Positions 16,101 to 22,509 of a stretch of 41,360 nucleotides of DNA are shown piece by piece. The DNA comes from CAYJDR01 sp964368965 (GTDB lineage Bacteria > Chrysiogenota > Deferribacteres > Deferribacterales > Mucispirillaceae): positions 1 through 41,360 of the forward strand of contig CAYJDR010000019.1 of the NCBI GenBank assembly GCA_964368965.1. Direction: 5' to 3'. Made by a program: the position numbers and the translations under genes. The notes beneath the pieces were generated by a model, which saw only the letters and a program-made list of their open reading frames with translations, was not told the DNA's origin and made no database searches. Numbering within the stretch: the first letter of the stretch is position 1; each line of letters opens with the position of its first letter.

Positions 16101-17160
16101 ACTGGTGAACTGCTACAACAAAATTACTGCAGAAAATGAAATTGCAAAAACACTCTCAGAATCTAATCATGATAGCAAACATGCGATGTTTATTATCGAT
16201 ATTGATGACTTTAAACTAATCAACGATAACCTAGGTCACCAATTTGGCGATTTAGTGTTGCAAGAAGTTGGCACCAATATTAAAGCTTGTTTCCGTTCAC
16301 ACGATATCGTTGGTAGGCTTGGTGGCGATGAGTTTATTGTTCTGCTAAAAAATATTAGCGACATTAACCTCGTTACCCAAAAAGCTGAAAAATTGATAGA
16401 CATTTTCAAGAACATGCTATTTGGCGAAAACAACATGTACAAAATATCAGGTAGTGTCGGTATCGCAATGTTCCCATATGACGGCGAAAACTTTATTGAG
16501 CTATATAAAGCAACTGATAAAGCACTATACCGCTCAAAAACACAAGGAAAGGATTGCTACACTATTTACAGCGCTGAGTTTAATGAAGGTACTATGAAAA
16601 ACCTCACACTACTTGACAGTGCTCATAGATCTGCAAACACTTACTTCGACGTTGATTTGATATCAAGCACATTCAATATGCTGTATGAAACAAAAAACCT
16701 TGATATAACAATTAATATTGTTCTGCAAAATTTAGGCAAAAGATTTGATGTTGACAGATCATATGTTTTTGAAACCCATGATGATGGAATAAGTTATAAC
16801 AATACTTATGAGTGGTGTAAACCTGGCATAACACCAGAGATTAACAACCTGAAAAATGTTACCGCTGAAGAATTGAGCGATTTCTTTAATTGCGCTACAG
16901 ATGATGGTGTATTCTTTAGCAATGATTTAAGCATACTAAAAGCCGAAGGTGCATATGAATTGATGGCGAACCAAGGTATACTTTCATTCCTGCATGCCCA
17001 AACTCGTAAGGATAACTATGTCAGCATGTTCCTTGGCTTTGATGATTGCACAACTCATCGTGTTTGGTCTGAAAAAGAAGTCAATACTATCAAATATATA
17101 TCAAAATTGCTATCAACGTTTCTGTTGATTAGAAGCCAAGAATTGGATAGCGTTTTATAA
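13135..17160 (+). CDS. Multidomain c-di-GMP protein: PAS-GAF-GGDEF-EAL-PAS-PAS-GGDEF-GAF
   Basis: 1341 residues with no membrane helix, so probably cytoplasmic. Order: PAS-like domain with a PCTNC motif (about 5-115), GAF (130-285), degenerate GGDEF (SGDEF 367-371, first metal Asp region changed to HINVNELK), EAL (EAL 480-482, NFSR, EVTES, DDFG 600-603, AEGIE, GQGYYF), two PAS-like domains (about 730-995), a complete GGDEF (DIDDFKLINDN, GGDEF 1063-1067) and a second GAF (1180-1335) like the first. RSHD at 1054-1057, five residues before GGDEF, is the product-inhibition I-site. It should make c-di-GMP through the second GGDEF and break it through the EAL, controlled by PAS/GAF ligands. It is probably co-transcribed with the MoaE-like gene. 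Confidence 0.9.
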   Translation: MKAKDLANYIAENHEIMCYVADLENYDILFINDKAKQTLGNLKKITKCYNIFNNADEPCTNCNNSMLVDNETTYKVMQNKNDGKFYSFMESLITVDGRPARLTYIMDIAVQEKYFNITSPMIHFEQTLTKCIKTLIEDVDIDEAIDNLLSTIGDYYRSDRAYIFEIDNNNNLACNSYEWSMTSDLVTIDKFATIPLDDLKPFIDLFAREGEVYIRDIDDSLEKASVLHNWLKDTNTTSMLLVPVYERGQLTTFIGVDNQKQYVDNPELLHAISFIIADNIKKRKLFKELEKLSYYDTLTGLYNRNKYTQFINELKLNDLTSIGFFHINVNELKVANEVYGEAYGDSLIKQVATILKENIKHNIFRLSGDEFIAICPDISRKEFERLIDKLRMDDRKESEYSFAVGGAWQDKKFNIQLGLSHAAEIMYAEKQNYYKAKDANTIKSRLNPVEIILNEIASDCFKVYLQPKVNLATGKISSAEALIRKFSKSGKMISPDNFIPIYERESTIRHLDFFVLEKVCILLQLLIKEGKQLKIAVNFSRITFVSYDLVDEVIKTCAKYGVPHEYIVIEVTESIDKMDMDFLNKKLDAIKNAGFPVSLDDFGAKHSNLLMLTSEVFSEVKIDKGLVDNITKSAQNRTVVRNIIKTIKELDISDCMAEGIETKEQKDILHDLGCTYGQGYYFYRPMPIDDFLEVYYNDKGITETMAPAIIEAPEDGFMLSSDEMYAILEAMPLCMNLWNHKRENVACNIHAATLFDLESKEEYLQKFFMLSPEKQPDGRYSQIAAMTYINEARNNGYAKFYWKHCKINGEEIPAEITLVRLDVKSEDGDYFIAGFTRDLRNFVSSTNTIEKFDGDLHESVSDKILLDTLIGFINEIIFVYDLRENHINYFGKSIENYSDAGLSSIFNISDSRHLYEEDKNNVLEALKNVRKGIIKPFEVRLISDNGITRYNRIEYDLIKDNRGLPLFVVGKATDIHDQKMFEQQARLDLLVNCYNKITAENEIAKTLSESNHDSKHAMFIIDIDDFKLINDNLGHQFGDLVLQEVGTNIKACFRSHDIVGRLGGDEFIVLLKNISDINLVTQKAEKLIDIFKNMLFGENNMYKISGSVGIAMFPYDGENFIELYKATDKALYRSKTQGKDCYTIYSAEFNEGTMKNLTLLDSAHRSANTYFDVDLISSTFNMLYETKNLDITINIVLQNLGKRFDVDRSYVFETHDDGISYNNTYEWCKPGITPEINNLKNVTAEELSDFFNCATDDGVFFSNDLSILKAEGAYELMANQGILSFLHAQTRKDNYVSMFLGFDDCTTHRVWSEKEVNTIKYISKLLSTFLLIRSQELDSVL

Positions 17161-17187
17161 ACTAATTACATAATGAAGGAGATAATT

Positions 17188-17550
17188 GTGGATATTAGCA
17201 AAGCAATAGCAGAGTTGAAAAAGGAAGATGGTTTTAAAGAAAATGTTGGCATGGTGCTTGTGCATAATGGCGTTGTGAGGGCAACAACAAGGGGTGATAA
17301 AGCACCTGTTACATCAGTCGTAGTTACGCCTGACCATATAAAAATCGAAGCAATTTGTAAAGAAATGGAACAGTCAGAAGGCATATTCCGCATAGTTGCA
17401 AAAGCTAACGAAGGCGAGCTCTTCCCTGGCGATGACTTACTTTACTTAATTGTTGCAGGCGACATCAGAGAAAATGTTAAAGACACATTCGCAAAACTGC
17501 TCGATAGGATAAAGTCTGAAGCAGTCATAAAACAAGAAAATTTAGCATAA
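17188..17550 (+). CDS. Small MoaE-like protein (molybdopterin synthase large-subunit family)
   Basis: 120 residues starting at a GTG. An AAGGAG box (17176-17181) lies exactly six bases before it; the ATG at 17173 would place that box inside the gene. The sequence follows the MoaE fold: VGMVLVHNGVVR near the start, GIFRIVAKANEGELFPGDD in the middle, and IKSEAVIKQE near the end, where K109 and K115 may match the two catalytic lysines of MoaE. It is shorter than normal MoaE (about 150), and no MoaD gene is nearby. Similar short MoaE-like proteins occur in Geobacter-type bacteria. A role in molybdenum cofactor synthesis is likely but not proven. Confidence 0.65.
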   Translation: MDISKAIAELKKEDGFKENVGMVLVHNGVVRATTRGDKAPVTSVVVTPDHIKIEAICKEMEQSEGIFRIVAKANEGELFPGDDLLYLIVAGDIRENVKDTFAKLLDRIKSEAVIKQENLA

Positions 17551-17560
17551 CTTCAACAAT

Positions 17561-17590
17561 AGGCGGGCTTAATAGCTCGCCTTTATTACA
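17561..17590 (+). terminator. Terminator after the MoaE-like gene
   Basis: AGGCGGGCT (17561-17569) pairs with AGCTCGCCT (17574-17582), one G-T pair, four-base loop TAAT. The T run is short (TTTATTA). It lies between two convergent genes. Confidence 0.7.
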
Positions 17591-18353
17591 CCAAAACTTG
17601 TATTTCAAATGGCAAAAGCCCTTCTTTTATTTTTTTATTGAAAACATCAGTCGATATCACAAGCGTGCCTTTAGGATATGGTTTATTATACTTTTGCTGT
17701 GCATTTAACTCCTCATTGCCTTGAAAAACTTCGCAATAATATTCACCAGCAGGTATAGTGATAACATTTTTAGTTTTCTTATATGGCTTATCAACTTCAA
17801 CATATGCAAAAGATTTAACACCATCTTCATCATAACGTGTTACTGTGCCTTGACTTATTAAAGGAGACATATCAGATGATGCGAGTTGGCTAAGTATTTG
17901 AGAAAGTGCCTCCCAGTAAAACTTGATCTCGAAAGTATTATCTGCAAGTTCACGCACAAAAAAGTAGCGTTTTTCAATGCGTCTTGTGTAGATACCGCCC
18001 TGCTTTTGAGGTATTTCAAGGTGTGCTTTTGCCGACTTCAACATTGACACAGTATTATTCAATGCTTTTAGCTTTACTTTCGCAAGCTTTTCACCGTCTG
18101 CAATTATTTTTTCAATATCAAAATCACCACTATCTGAAATGTAAGTATTGAACTGTTTCAATGGGATACCTAGGTCAGTGCAAACTAGTATGAGGTCTAA
18201 TATTACTAACTGGCTTTTTGTATAATACCTGTAGCCTGTTTCACTATTAGTATATGCTGGCACCAATATGCCTAGCTTATCATAATGCCTCAACATCCTA
18301 TGGCTAACGCCTTTGATTTTTGAAACCTCGCCTATGGATAATAAATTTATCAT
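17586..18353 (-). CDS. MerR-family regulator with GyrI-like effector domain
   Basis: 255 residues. The N-terminal winged helix has the MerR pattern LSIGEVSKIKGVSHRMLRHY followed by TGYRYYTKSQL (residues 4-50), then a long dimer helix, and from about 100 a C-terminal domain like the BmrR/GyrI multidrug-binding fold (YEAL, GEYYCEVFQG, KKTKNVITIPAG). It is divergent from a MATE efflux gene, the common arrangement of a drug-sensing activator and its pump. The promoter between them has the 19-base spacer typical of MerR targets. The ATG at 18353 begins the conserved domain; the frame is open further upstream but crosses the shared operator. Confidence 0.85.
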   Translation of the reverse strand: MINLLSIGEVSKIKGVSHRMLRHYDKLGILVPAYTNSETGYRYYTKSQLVILDLILVCTDLGIPLKQFNTYISDSGDFDIEKIIADGEKLAKVKLKALNNTVSMLKSAKAHLEIPQKQGGIYTRRIEKRYFFVRELADNTFEIKFYWEALSQILSQLASSDMSPLISQGTVTRYDEDGVKSFAYVEVDKPYKKTKNVITIPAGEYYCEVFQGNEELNAQQKYNKPYPKGTLVISTDVFNKKIKEGLLPFEIQVLV

Positions 18354-18367
18354 GTATAAAAAACCTC

Positions 18368-18398
18368 TTGACTCTGACATTATGTCATACTTTATATT
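18368..18398 (+). promoter_or_regulatory. MerR-type promoter and operator of the MATE gene
   Basis: TTGACT (18368-18373) and TATATT (18393-18398) are separated by 19 bases instead of 17. Within the spacer lies a perfect dyad TGACAT-T-ATGTCA (18375-18387). This is the classic layout where a MerR-family activator twists the promoter to start transcription. On the other strand the dyad overlaps a possible -10 box of the regulator gene, so autoregulation is likely. Confidence 0.8.
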
Positions 18399-18426
18399 AC
18401 TTTTAAGAAAATTAAAAGAGGTAATC

Positions 18427-19749
18427 ATGCTAGAGAAAACAAATTTAAAAAATATTATAGTTTTTACATTACCAAGCATTGCTATGATTTTATTCATGGC
18501 GTTCTACACGATGGTTGATGGCGCTTTTGTTGCAAACCTAATCAACCAAACTGCACTATCGGCAATCAATATCGCACTGCCAGTTTTTATCCTTACGGTA
18601 GCGGTTGGGTTAATGGTCGGCACTGGTGGTAACGCAATTTGTGCTAAACTTCTAGGCGAAGGCAAAACGAGTGAAGCGAAAGAAATGTTTACACTCTTTG
18701 CTATATTTGGTGCTGTTGTTGGTGTCATCATACTTGTATTTGTGCTAATTTTTCTAGAAAATATCTTGAACTTCCTAGGAGCAAATGAGCACAGCAGGCA
18801 ATATGTTTATGACTATATCGTCACCTATATCGTATTCGCGCCAATGGCGATATTGCAAATGATTATGCAAACGTCATTAATCACAGCAAATGTCCCTGTA
18901 CTTGCATTTGTTTCCATCCTAATTGGAGGCATTACAAATATCATTTTGGATTATGTATTCATTGAACTATTCTCTATGGGGATTAGTGGTGCCGCACTAG
19001 CAACTGGTATTGGCAACACGCTCGGCGCAATAATTGGTATAGTTTACTTCTCAACAAAACGCAGTAAGCGTGTTTTATCATTCAAATTGCCAAAGTTTAA
19101 TGCTGGCGCACTAGTTAAAATGAGCATAAACGGCTCTTCAGAAATGGTTACAAACCTATCGAATGCAGTAGTCACTCTGCTTTTCAACAAAACAATGCTC
19201 AACCTTGCTGGTAATGATGGCATTGCAGCTATTACGGTAGTTTTATATTTGCAATTATTTGTAAACTCTGTTTTCATGGGGTTTTCACTTGGGGTATTGC
19301 CAATAATTAGCTATAACTATGGTGCAAGAGATGCAACAAATTTGCACAAGCTCTTTAGGATAAATTTCAAATTTATCATATGTTTATCTGTTGTAATGCT
19401 TGTTGTCGCATACTTAATTGCAGAACCTATTGCTAACTTCTTCTTAGATGAAAATTCAAATGCTTACAATTTAGTTACAGAAGGTTTATTGATTTTCTCA
19501 ATTAGCTTCCTATTTGCAGGGTTCAACATATATGCTTCATCAATGTACACTGCATATTCAAATGGAAAAGTTTCTGCAATTATTTCATTCATGAGGACGT
19601 TTGTTTTCACGATTACTGCAATATTGATTTTACCGAAACTTATAGGCATTAAAGGTGTTTGGCTCGCCGTACCAATCGCAGAGGCTAGTACCATTGTTAT
19701 TGTGTCATTCTTCCTCCATAAATACCGCAAAGCCTACATGTATGGCTAA
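18427..19749 (+). CDS. MATE-family multidrug efflux protein
   Basis: 440 residues with about twelve hydrophobic helices in two similar halves. MATE features include a Pro in TM1 (VFTLPSIAMILF), FYTMVDGAFVA, and GTGGNAICAKLLGEG in the first half, with FMGFSLGVLPIISYNYGA as the matching element in the second half. These pumps export cationic drugs or metabolites using sodium or proton gradients. The ATG at 18427 follows GAGG with five-base spacing. It lies divergent from a MerR regulator whose operator sits in its promoter, so expression is probably induced by a ligand of that regulator. Confidence 0.9.
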   Translation: MLEKTNLKNIIVFTLPSIAMILFMAFYTMVDGAFVANLINQTALSAINIALPVFILTVAVGLMVGTGGNAICAKLLGEGKTSEAKEMFTLFAIFGAVVGVIILVFVLIFLENILNFLGANEHSRQYVYDYIVTYIVFAPMAILQMIMQTSLITANVPVLAFVSILIGGITNIILDYVFIELFSMGISGAALATGIGNTLGAIIGIVYFSTKRSKRVLSFKLPKFNAGALVKMSINGSSEMVTNLSNAVVTLLFNKTMLNLAGNDGIAAITVVLYLQLFVNSVFMGFSLGVLPIISYNYGARDATNLHKLFRINFKFIICLSVVMLVVAYLIAEPIANFFLDENSNAYNLVTEGLLIFSISFLFAGFNIYASSMYTAYSNGKVSAIISFMRTFVFTITAILILPKLIGIKGVWLAVPIAEASTIVIVSFFLHKYRKAYMYG

Positions 19750-19750
19750 C

Positions 19751-19778
19751 AAAAAGCCACCTAAATGGTGGCTTAATA
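19751..19778. terminator. Bidirectional terminator between MATE and threonine aldolase genes
   Basis: Perfect 8-bp stem AAGCCACC / GGTGGCTT (19754-19761 with 19767-19774), five-base loop. T runs follow on both strands, five T on the minus strand and a weaker one on the plus strand. It serves both convergent genes. Confidence 0.85.
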
Positions 19779-19780
19779 GT

Positions 19781-20818
19781 TTATGCGAGAGATTTTATGT
19801 AATTGACCAAGCTATCAACTTCTGCTTGTGTTGTCGACCAACTTGTGCAAAACCTTATCATTTTTCGGTTATCGTCAACCTTGCCATATACCTCAAAAGA
19901 ATACTTCTCGGCTATTTTATCCACCAACTCGTTTGAGAATATAGGAAACTGCATGTTAGTGTAGGAATCTGACGCTAATTCTACACCAGCTTTTTTGAGC
20001 TCGTCTTTAATTATAAGTGAATAATCAATCGCTTGCTTGCATATCGCTTGGTAGAGATTATCTGTAAAAAGCACTTCAAACTGTATGCCAACAAGCCTAC
20101 TTTTAGCAATCATTGCGCCACGCTGTTTGACGTTATACTCAAAATCTTTTTTAAGTGCATCATTTGTGATAACAACTGCTTCACCAATAAATGCGCCACA
20201 CTTTGTGCCACCTATATAGAATATATCTGAGTTTTCTGCGATATCAGCTAAGTCAAAGTCGCACTCAGGCGAACCTAAACCATAACCAAGCCTTGCGCCG
20301 TCAATAAACAACATTAAACCAAGCTTTTTACACATTGCATAAAGCTCCTGTAAGTGTTGCTTTTTATATAGTGTGCCAAGCTCTGATGGGTTAGATATAT
20401 AAACCATTGCTGGCTGGGTTGTGTGCTCACGTGCAGTATCCTCATAATGAGTGTTGTAAGTTTTTAAAATATCATCAGCTGATAATGTGCCATCACAACT
20501 CTCTATTGCAATTATCCTATGCCCTGTCGCCTCAACAGCACCACACTCATGCACATTGATATGCCCTGAGTTTGCAGAAATCACACCTTGGTAAGGCCGT
20601 AGCATAGCAGCAATAACTGTTAAGTTAGTTTGTGTACCACCTGTAAAAAAATGTACGTCGGCATCTGGTTGGTTGCATACAGCTTTTATAAGCTCACGTG
20701 CATTACCCGAATGGACATCAGCACCATATGCGCTTGTAATATCGTCATTTGTCGTAACAAGTTTTTCTAATATTAGTGGATGGCAACCACTTGAATAGTC
20801 GTTTCTAAAATTTACCAT
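19781..20818 (-). CDS. ltaE: Low-specificity L-threonine aldolase (PLP enzyme)
   Basis: 345 residues of the beta-eliminating lyase / threonine aldolase fold. Motifs include NFRNDYSSGCHP at the start, FFTGGTQTN, a HINVHECGAVEATGH region, LFIDGARLGY with the PLP-binding Asp, and GGTKCGA with the likely Schiff-base Lys206. It splits L-threonine or allo-threonine into glycine and acetaldehyde in the cytoplasm. The start at 20818 is set by GGAG (20828-20825) six bases upstream; an in-frame ATG nine codons earlier lacks a site. It is monocistronic, convergent with the MATE gene. The family includes other beta-eliminating enzymes, so exact substrate preference is not certain. Confidence 0.88.
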   Translation of the reverse strand: MVNFRNDYSSGCHPLILEKLVTTNDDITSAYGADVHSGNARELIKAVCNQPDADVHFFTGGTQTNLTVIAAMLRPYQGVISANSGHINVHECGAVEATGHRIIAIESCDGTLSADDILKTYNTHYEDTAREHTTQPAMVYISNPSELGTLYKKQHLQELYAMCKKLGLMLFIDGARLGYGLGSPECDFDLADIAENSDIFYIGGTKCGAFIGEAVVITNDALKKDFEYNVKQRGAMIAKSRLVGIQFEVLFTDNLYQAICKQAIDYSLIIKDELKKAGVELASDSYTNMQFPIFSNELVDKIAEKYSFEVYGKVDDNRKMIRFCTSWSTTQAEVDSLVNYIKSLA

Positions 20819-20948
20819 AAGTAACTCCATGATTGATTTAAACATATTAATGAATTATTACTAGATACACAAGAATATTTTTCACACCGTAACTGACTGA
20901 TAGTAAAGCAAAGCATGTTTGCAAAATAAAATAGCGTTATTTTTCATG

Positions 20949-20977
20949 TTGACAAACACAGTAACTGCATGTATAGT
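20949..20977 (+). promoter_or_regulatory. Strong sigma-70 promoter of a predicted small RNA
   Basis: TTGACA (20949-20954), exactly 17 bases, TATAGT (20972-20977). It is one of the best promoter matches in the window, yet no coding gene follows before the terminator at 21097-21126. Confidence 0.75.
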
Positions 20978-20983
20978 TTAATA

Positions 20984-21128
20984 TGTACTGAGATACAAGT
21001 TAAATATGTTTTTATATTTGGCTACGTTACGTGTTCCCTATATATATGAACAAACACCCCTCCTCTTAATACGTAACAAAGTAGCTAGTTATTATTGCAC
21101 CTTATTTACTAATAGGGTGCATTTTTAT
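20984..21128 (+). ncRNA. Predicted small RNA of about 145 nt with a C-rich loop
   Basis: A consensus promoter and an intrinsic terminator bracket a non-coding interval. Three structures are visible: hairpin AAATAT / ATATTT (21002-21019); a long stem GCTAC-GTTACGT (21021-21032) pairing with ACGTAAC (21071-21077) and, after a three-A bulge, GTAGC (21081-21085), with an inner GTTC / GAAC hairpin; and the terminator stem. Between the inner hairpin and the closing strand lies unpaired CACCCCTCCTC (21055-21065), complementary to Shine-Dalgarno sequences. It does not match tmRNA, SRP RNA, RNase P RNA or a riboswitch that I know; 6S RNA seems unlikely. Probably a regulatory RNA acting on mRNA starts. 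Confidence 0.55.
21097..21128 (+). terminator. Terminator of the predicted small RNA
   Basis: Ten-bp stem GCACCTTATT (21097-21106) / AATAGGGTGC (21111-21120), one G-T pair, four-base loop TACT, followed by ATTTTTATT. No plus-strand coding gene ends upstream. Confidence 0.8.
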
Positions 21129-21165
21129 TGACGAATTTTAGAAATAGTGTTATATTACATATAAC
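21128..21165 (+). promoter_or_regulatory. tetR promoter with overlapping palindromic operator
   Basis: TTGACG (21128-21133), 17-base spacer, TATATT (21151-21156). A perfect 7-3-7 palindrome GTTATAT-TAC-ATATAAC (21149-21165) covers the -10 box. This is the expected place for TetR self-repression. Confidence 0.7.
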
Positions 21166-21184
21166 TAACTTTATTGAGGGCGTT

Positions 21185-21751
21185 ATGAGAAAAGCAGAAA
21201 TTACTCGCAACAAGATATACAATGTTGCACACAACTTGTTTGAGCAAAAAGGCTTTCGTGACACTACAATTCCTGATATTTGTAAAGCAGCAAACATTAG
21301 CAGAACTACGTTCTTTAATCATTTTAAATCGAAGTCTGATTTGCTTGTTGTGTCGAAAGGAAAATTCTCTGCACAGTTAGCAATTTACGCTGCTACACTC
21401 TCACGCAAAATGAGCACGAAAGAAAAAATTATCTGCATGTATAAGGAAGATTTCAAACAATCTAAATCATACATTGATACTCTGCGTCGCATTAATAAGC
21501 ACGGTTATGCTTCGATTACTGAAGAGTTACTCGACAACTTTGACACATTTCTGCTTAATACATACTACTATATGATCGTAGATGCAAACCCAACTGCTGA
21601 TGAAGGCTATTGCAAAGATGTTGCAAAATTAGTTACACAAATATTTGTTCATAACCTACTGATATATATTCTTAGGAAAACCAATTACGACATAATTGGT
21701 GCTATGACTAGCAATTTAGAAATACTGTGGCAAGGCGTCACATTAAAATAA
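21185..21751 (+). CDS. TetR-family transcriptional regulator
   Basis: 188 residues. The N-terminal domain has the TetR helix-turn-helix pattern: AHNLFEQKGFRDTTIPDICKAANISRTTFFNHFKSK (split here only for reference: helix pair at residues 28-47). The rest is an all-helical ligand-binding and dimer domain with no recognisable subfamily. The ATG at 21185 follows GAGGG; the frame is open to 21128 but that part is promoter. A palindrome over its own -10 box suggests autorepression. It has no adjacent same-strand target gene, so targets other than itself are unknown; the predicted small RNA and ahpC are its nearest neighbours. Confidence 0.87.
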   Translation: MRKAEITRNKIYNVAHNLFEQKGFRDTTIPDICKAANISRTTFFNHFKSKSDLLVVSKGKFSAQLAIYAATLSRKMSTKEKIICMYKEDFKQSKSYIDTLRRINKHGYASITEELLDNFDTFLLNTYYYMIVDANPTADEGYCKDVAKLVTQIFVHNLLIYILRKTNYDIIGAMTSNLEILWQGVTLK

Positions 21752-21752
21752 T

Positions 21753-21780
21753 AAAGGGCTACAATTGTAGCCCTTTTGCT
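21753..21780. terminator. Bidirectional terminator between tetR and ahpC
   Basis: AAGGGCTAC (21754-21762) pairs perfectly with GTAGCCCTT (21767-21775), loop AATT. T-rich sequence follows on both strands, so it serves both convergent genes. Confidence 0.88.
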
Positions 21781-21783
21781 TTA

Positions 21784-22347
21784 TTAGATTTTACCAACTA
21801 AGTCGATGCTTGGTTTTAAAGTTTCTTTACCAGGTTGCCATTTAGCTGGGCAAGCTAGGTCGCCATGCTTAGCAACGAATAGAGAAGCTCTAACTTTTCT
21901 TAAGAGTTCTTCAGCGTTACGGCCAATGTTACCTGCAACAACTTCATATAGCACTATTTTGCCTTCTGGGTTCACAAGGAAAGTGCCACGCTCTGACAAG
22001 CCAGCAGCTTCAATCATTACGTCAAAATCTCTAGCTAGTGCGCCTGTAGGGTCGCCTAGTAGTGGGTATTTAACCTTTTTGATAGTTTCAGATGCGTCAT
22101 ACCATGCTTTATGTACGAAGTGAGTATCACAAGATACGCCATAAATTTCGCAATCAATCGCTTTAAATTCTTCATATAAGTCAGCTAGGTCTTCTAGCTC
22201 TGTAGGGCATATAAATGTAAAGTCAGCTGGGTAGAAAAAGAATACGTTCCATTTTCCTAAAACATCTGCTTTTGTAACTTCTTTAAATGTGTCGTTTACG
22301 TACGCTTGTACTTTAAATTCGCTAATCTCTTTGCCTATTAATGACAT
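21784..22347 (-). CDS. ahpC: AhpC-type 2-Cys peroxiredoxin
   Basis: 187 residues, normal for AhpC. The peroxidatic Cys47 lies in FYPADFTFICPTE and the resolving Cys166 in GDLACPAKW; the catalytic Arg is in LSERGTFLV. It reduces hydrogen peroxide, alkyl peroxides or peroxynitrite in the cytoplasm. No AhpF gene is next to it, so another reductase must recycle it. The ATG follows AAGGAG with six-base spacing. Its upstream region carries two palindromes, one with the 7-1-7 geometry of PerR/Fur sites, so oxidative or metal control is likely. The adjacent, convergent TetR gene may be unrelated. Confidence 0.93.
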   Translation of the reverse strand: MSLIGKEISEFKVQAYVNDTFKEVTKADVLGKWNVFFFYPADFTFICPTELEDLADLYEEFKAIDCEIYGVSCDTHFVHKAWYDASETIKKVKYPLLGDPTGALARDFDVMIEAAGLSERGTFLVNPEGKIVLYEVVAGNIGRNAEELLRKVRASLFVAKHGDLACPAKWQPGKETLKPSIDLVGKI

Positions 22348-22373
22348 GTCAAACTCCTTAATTTATAATTTGA

Positions 22374-22388
22374 TAATAGTAACTATTA
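22374..22388. promoter_or_regulatory. Candidate PerR/Fur-type operator upstream of ahpC
   Basis: TAATAGT-A-ACTATTA is a perfect 7-1-7 inverted repeat in the ahpC leader. PerR boxes have the same geometry (TTATAATnATTATAA), and five of seven half-site positions agree. The half-site AACTATTA occurs again at 22430-22437. Confidence 0.5.
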
Positions 22389-22416
22389 CTAGTTGATATA
22401 TTAACTTACAATATCA

Positions 22417-22431
22417 GACAACTTTTGTCAA
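22417..22431 (-). promoter_or_regulatory. ahpC -35 region with overlapping dyad
   Basis: TTGACA on the minus strand (22431-22426) overlaps the perfect dyad GACAA-CTT-TTGTC (22417-22429). The matching -10 box is unclear; TAAGTT at 22408-22403 has a 17-base spacing. Promoter position is therefore tentative. Confidence 0.4.
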
Positions 22432-22460
22432 CTATTATTTTTCATCATATGTTAGTAACA

Positions 22461-22494
22461 AAAAAGCCTCTGCAATCGTTTATGCAAAGGCTTT
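22461..22494 (-). terminator. Terminator of the receptor-protease-importer operon
   Basis: AAAGCCT and TGCA (22463-22474) pair with TGCA and AGGCTTT (22483-22494), one internal mismatch, eight-base loop. On the minus strand it is followed by a run of T. It lies 16 bases after the yejF stop codon. Confidence 0.85.
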
Positions 22495-22509
22495 ACATTG
22501 TTATTATGT

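Larger units (their letters stand above)
20819..21184. other. Gene-free interval holding a predicted small RNA and the tetR promoter
   Basis: 366 bases between threonine aldolase (-) and TetR (+). It contains the aldolase leader, an excellent plus-strand promoter at 20949, hairpins, a terminator at 21097, and then a separate promoter for tetR. A 41-codon frame from 21006 runs through the terminator stem and has no ribosome binding site, so I do not call it a gene. Confidence 0.6.

Noticed and set aside
21006..21131. A 41-codon open frame inside the predicted small RNA
   Set aside because: It has no ribosome binding site, runs through both arms of the terminator stem and ends in its T run; the base pairing explains the sequence better than coding.
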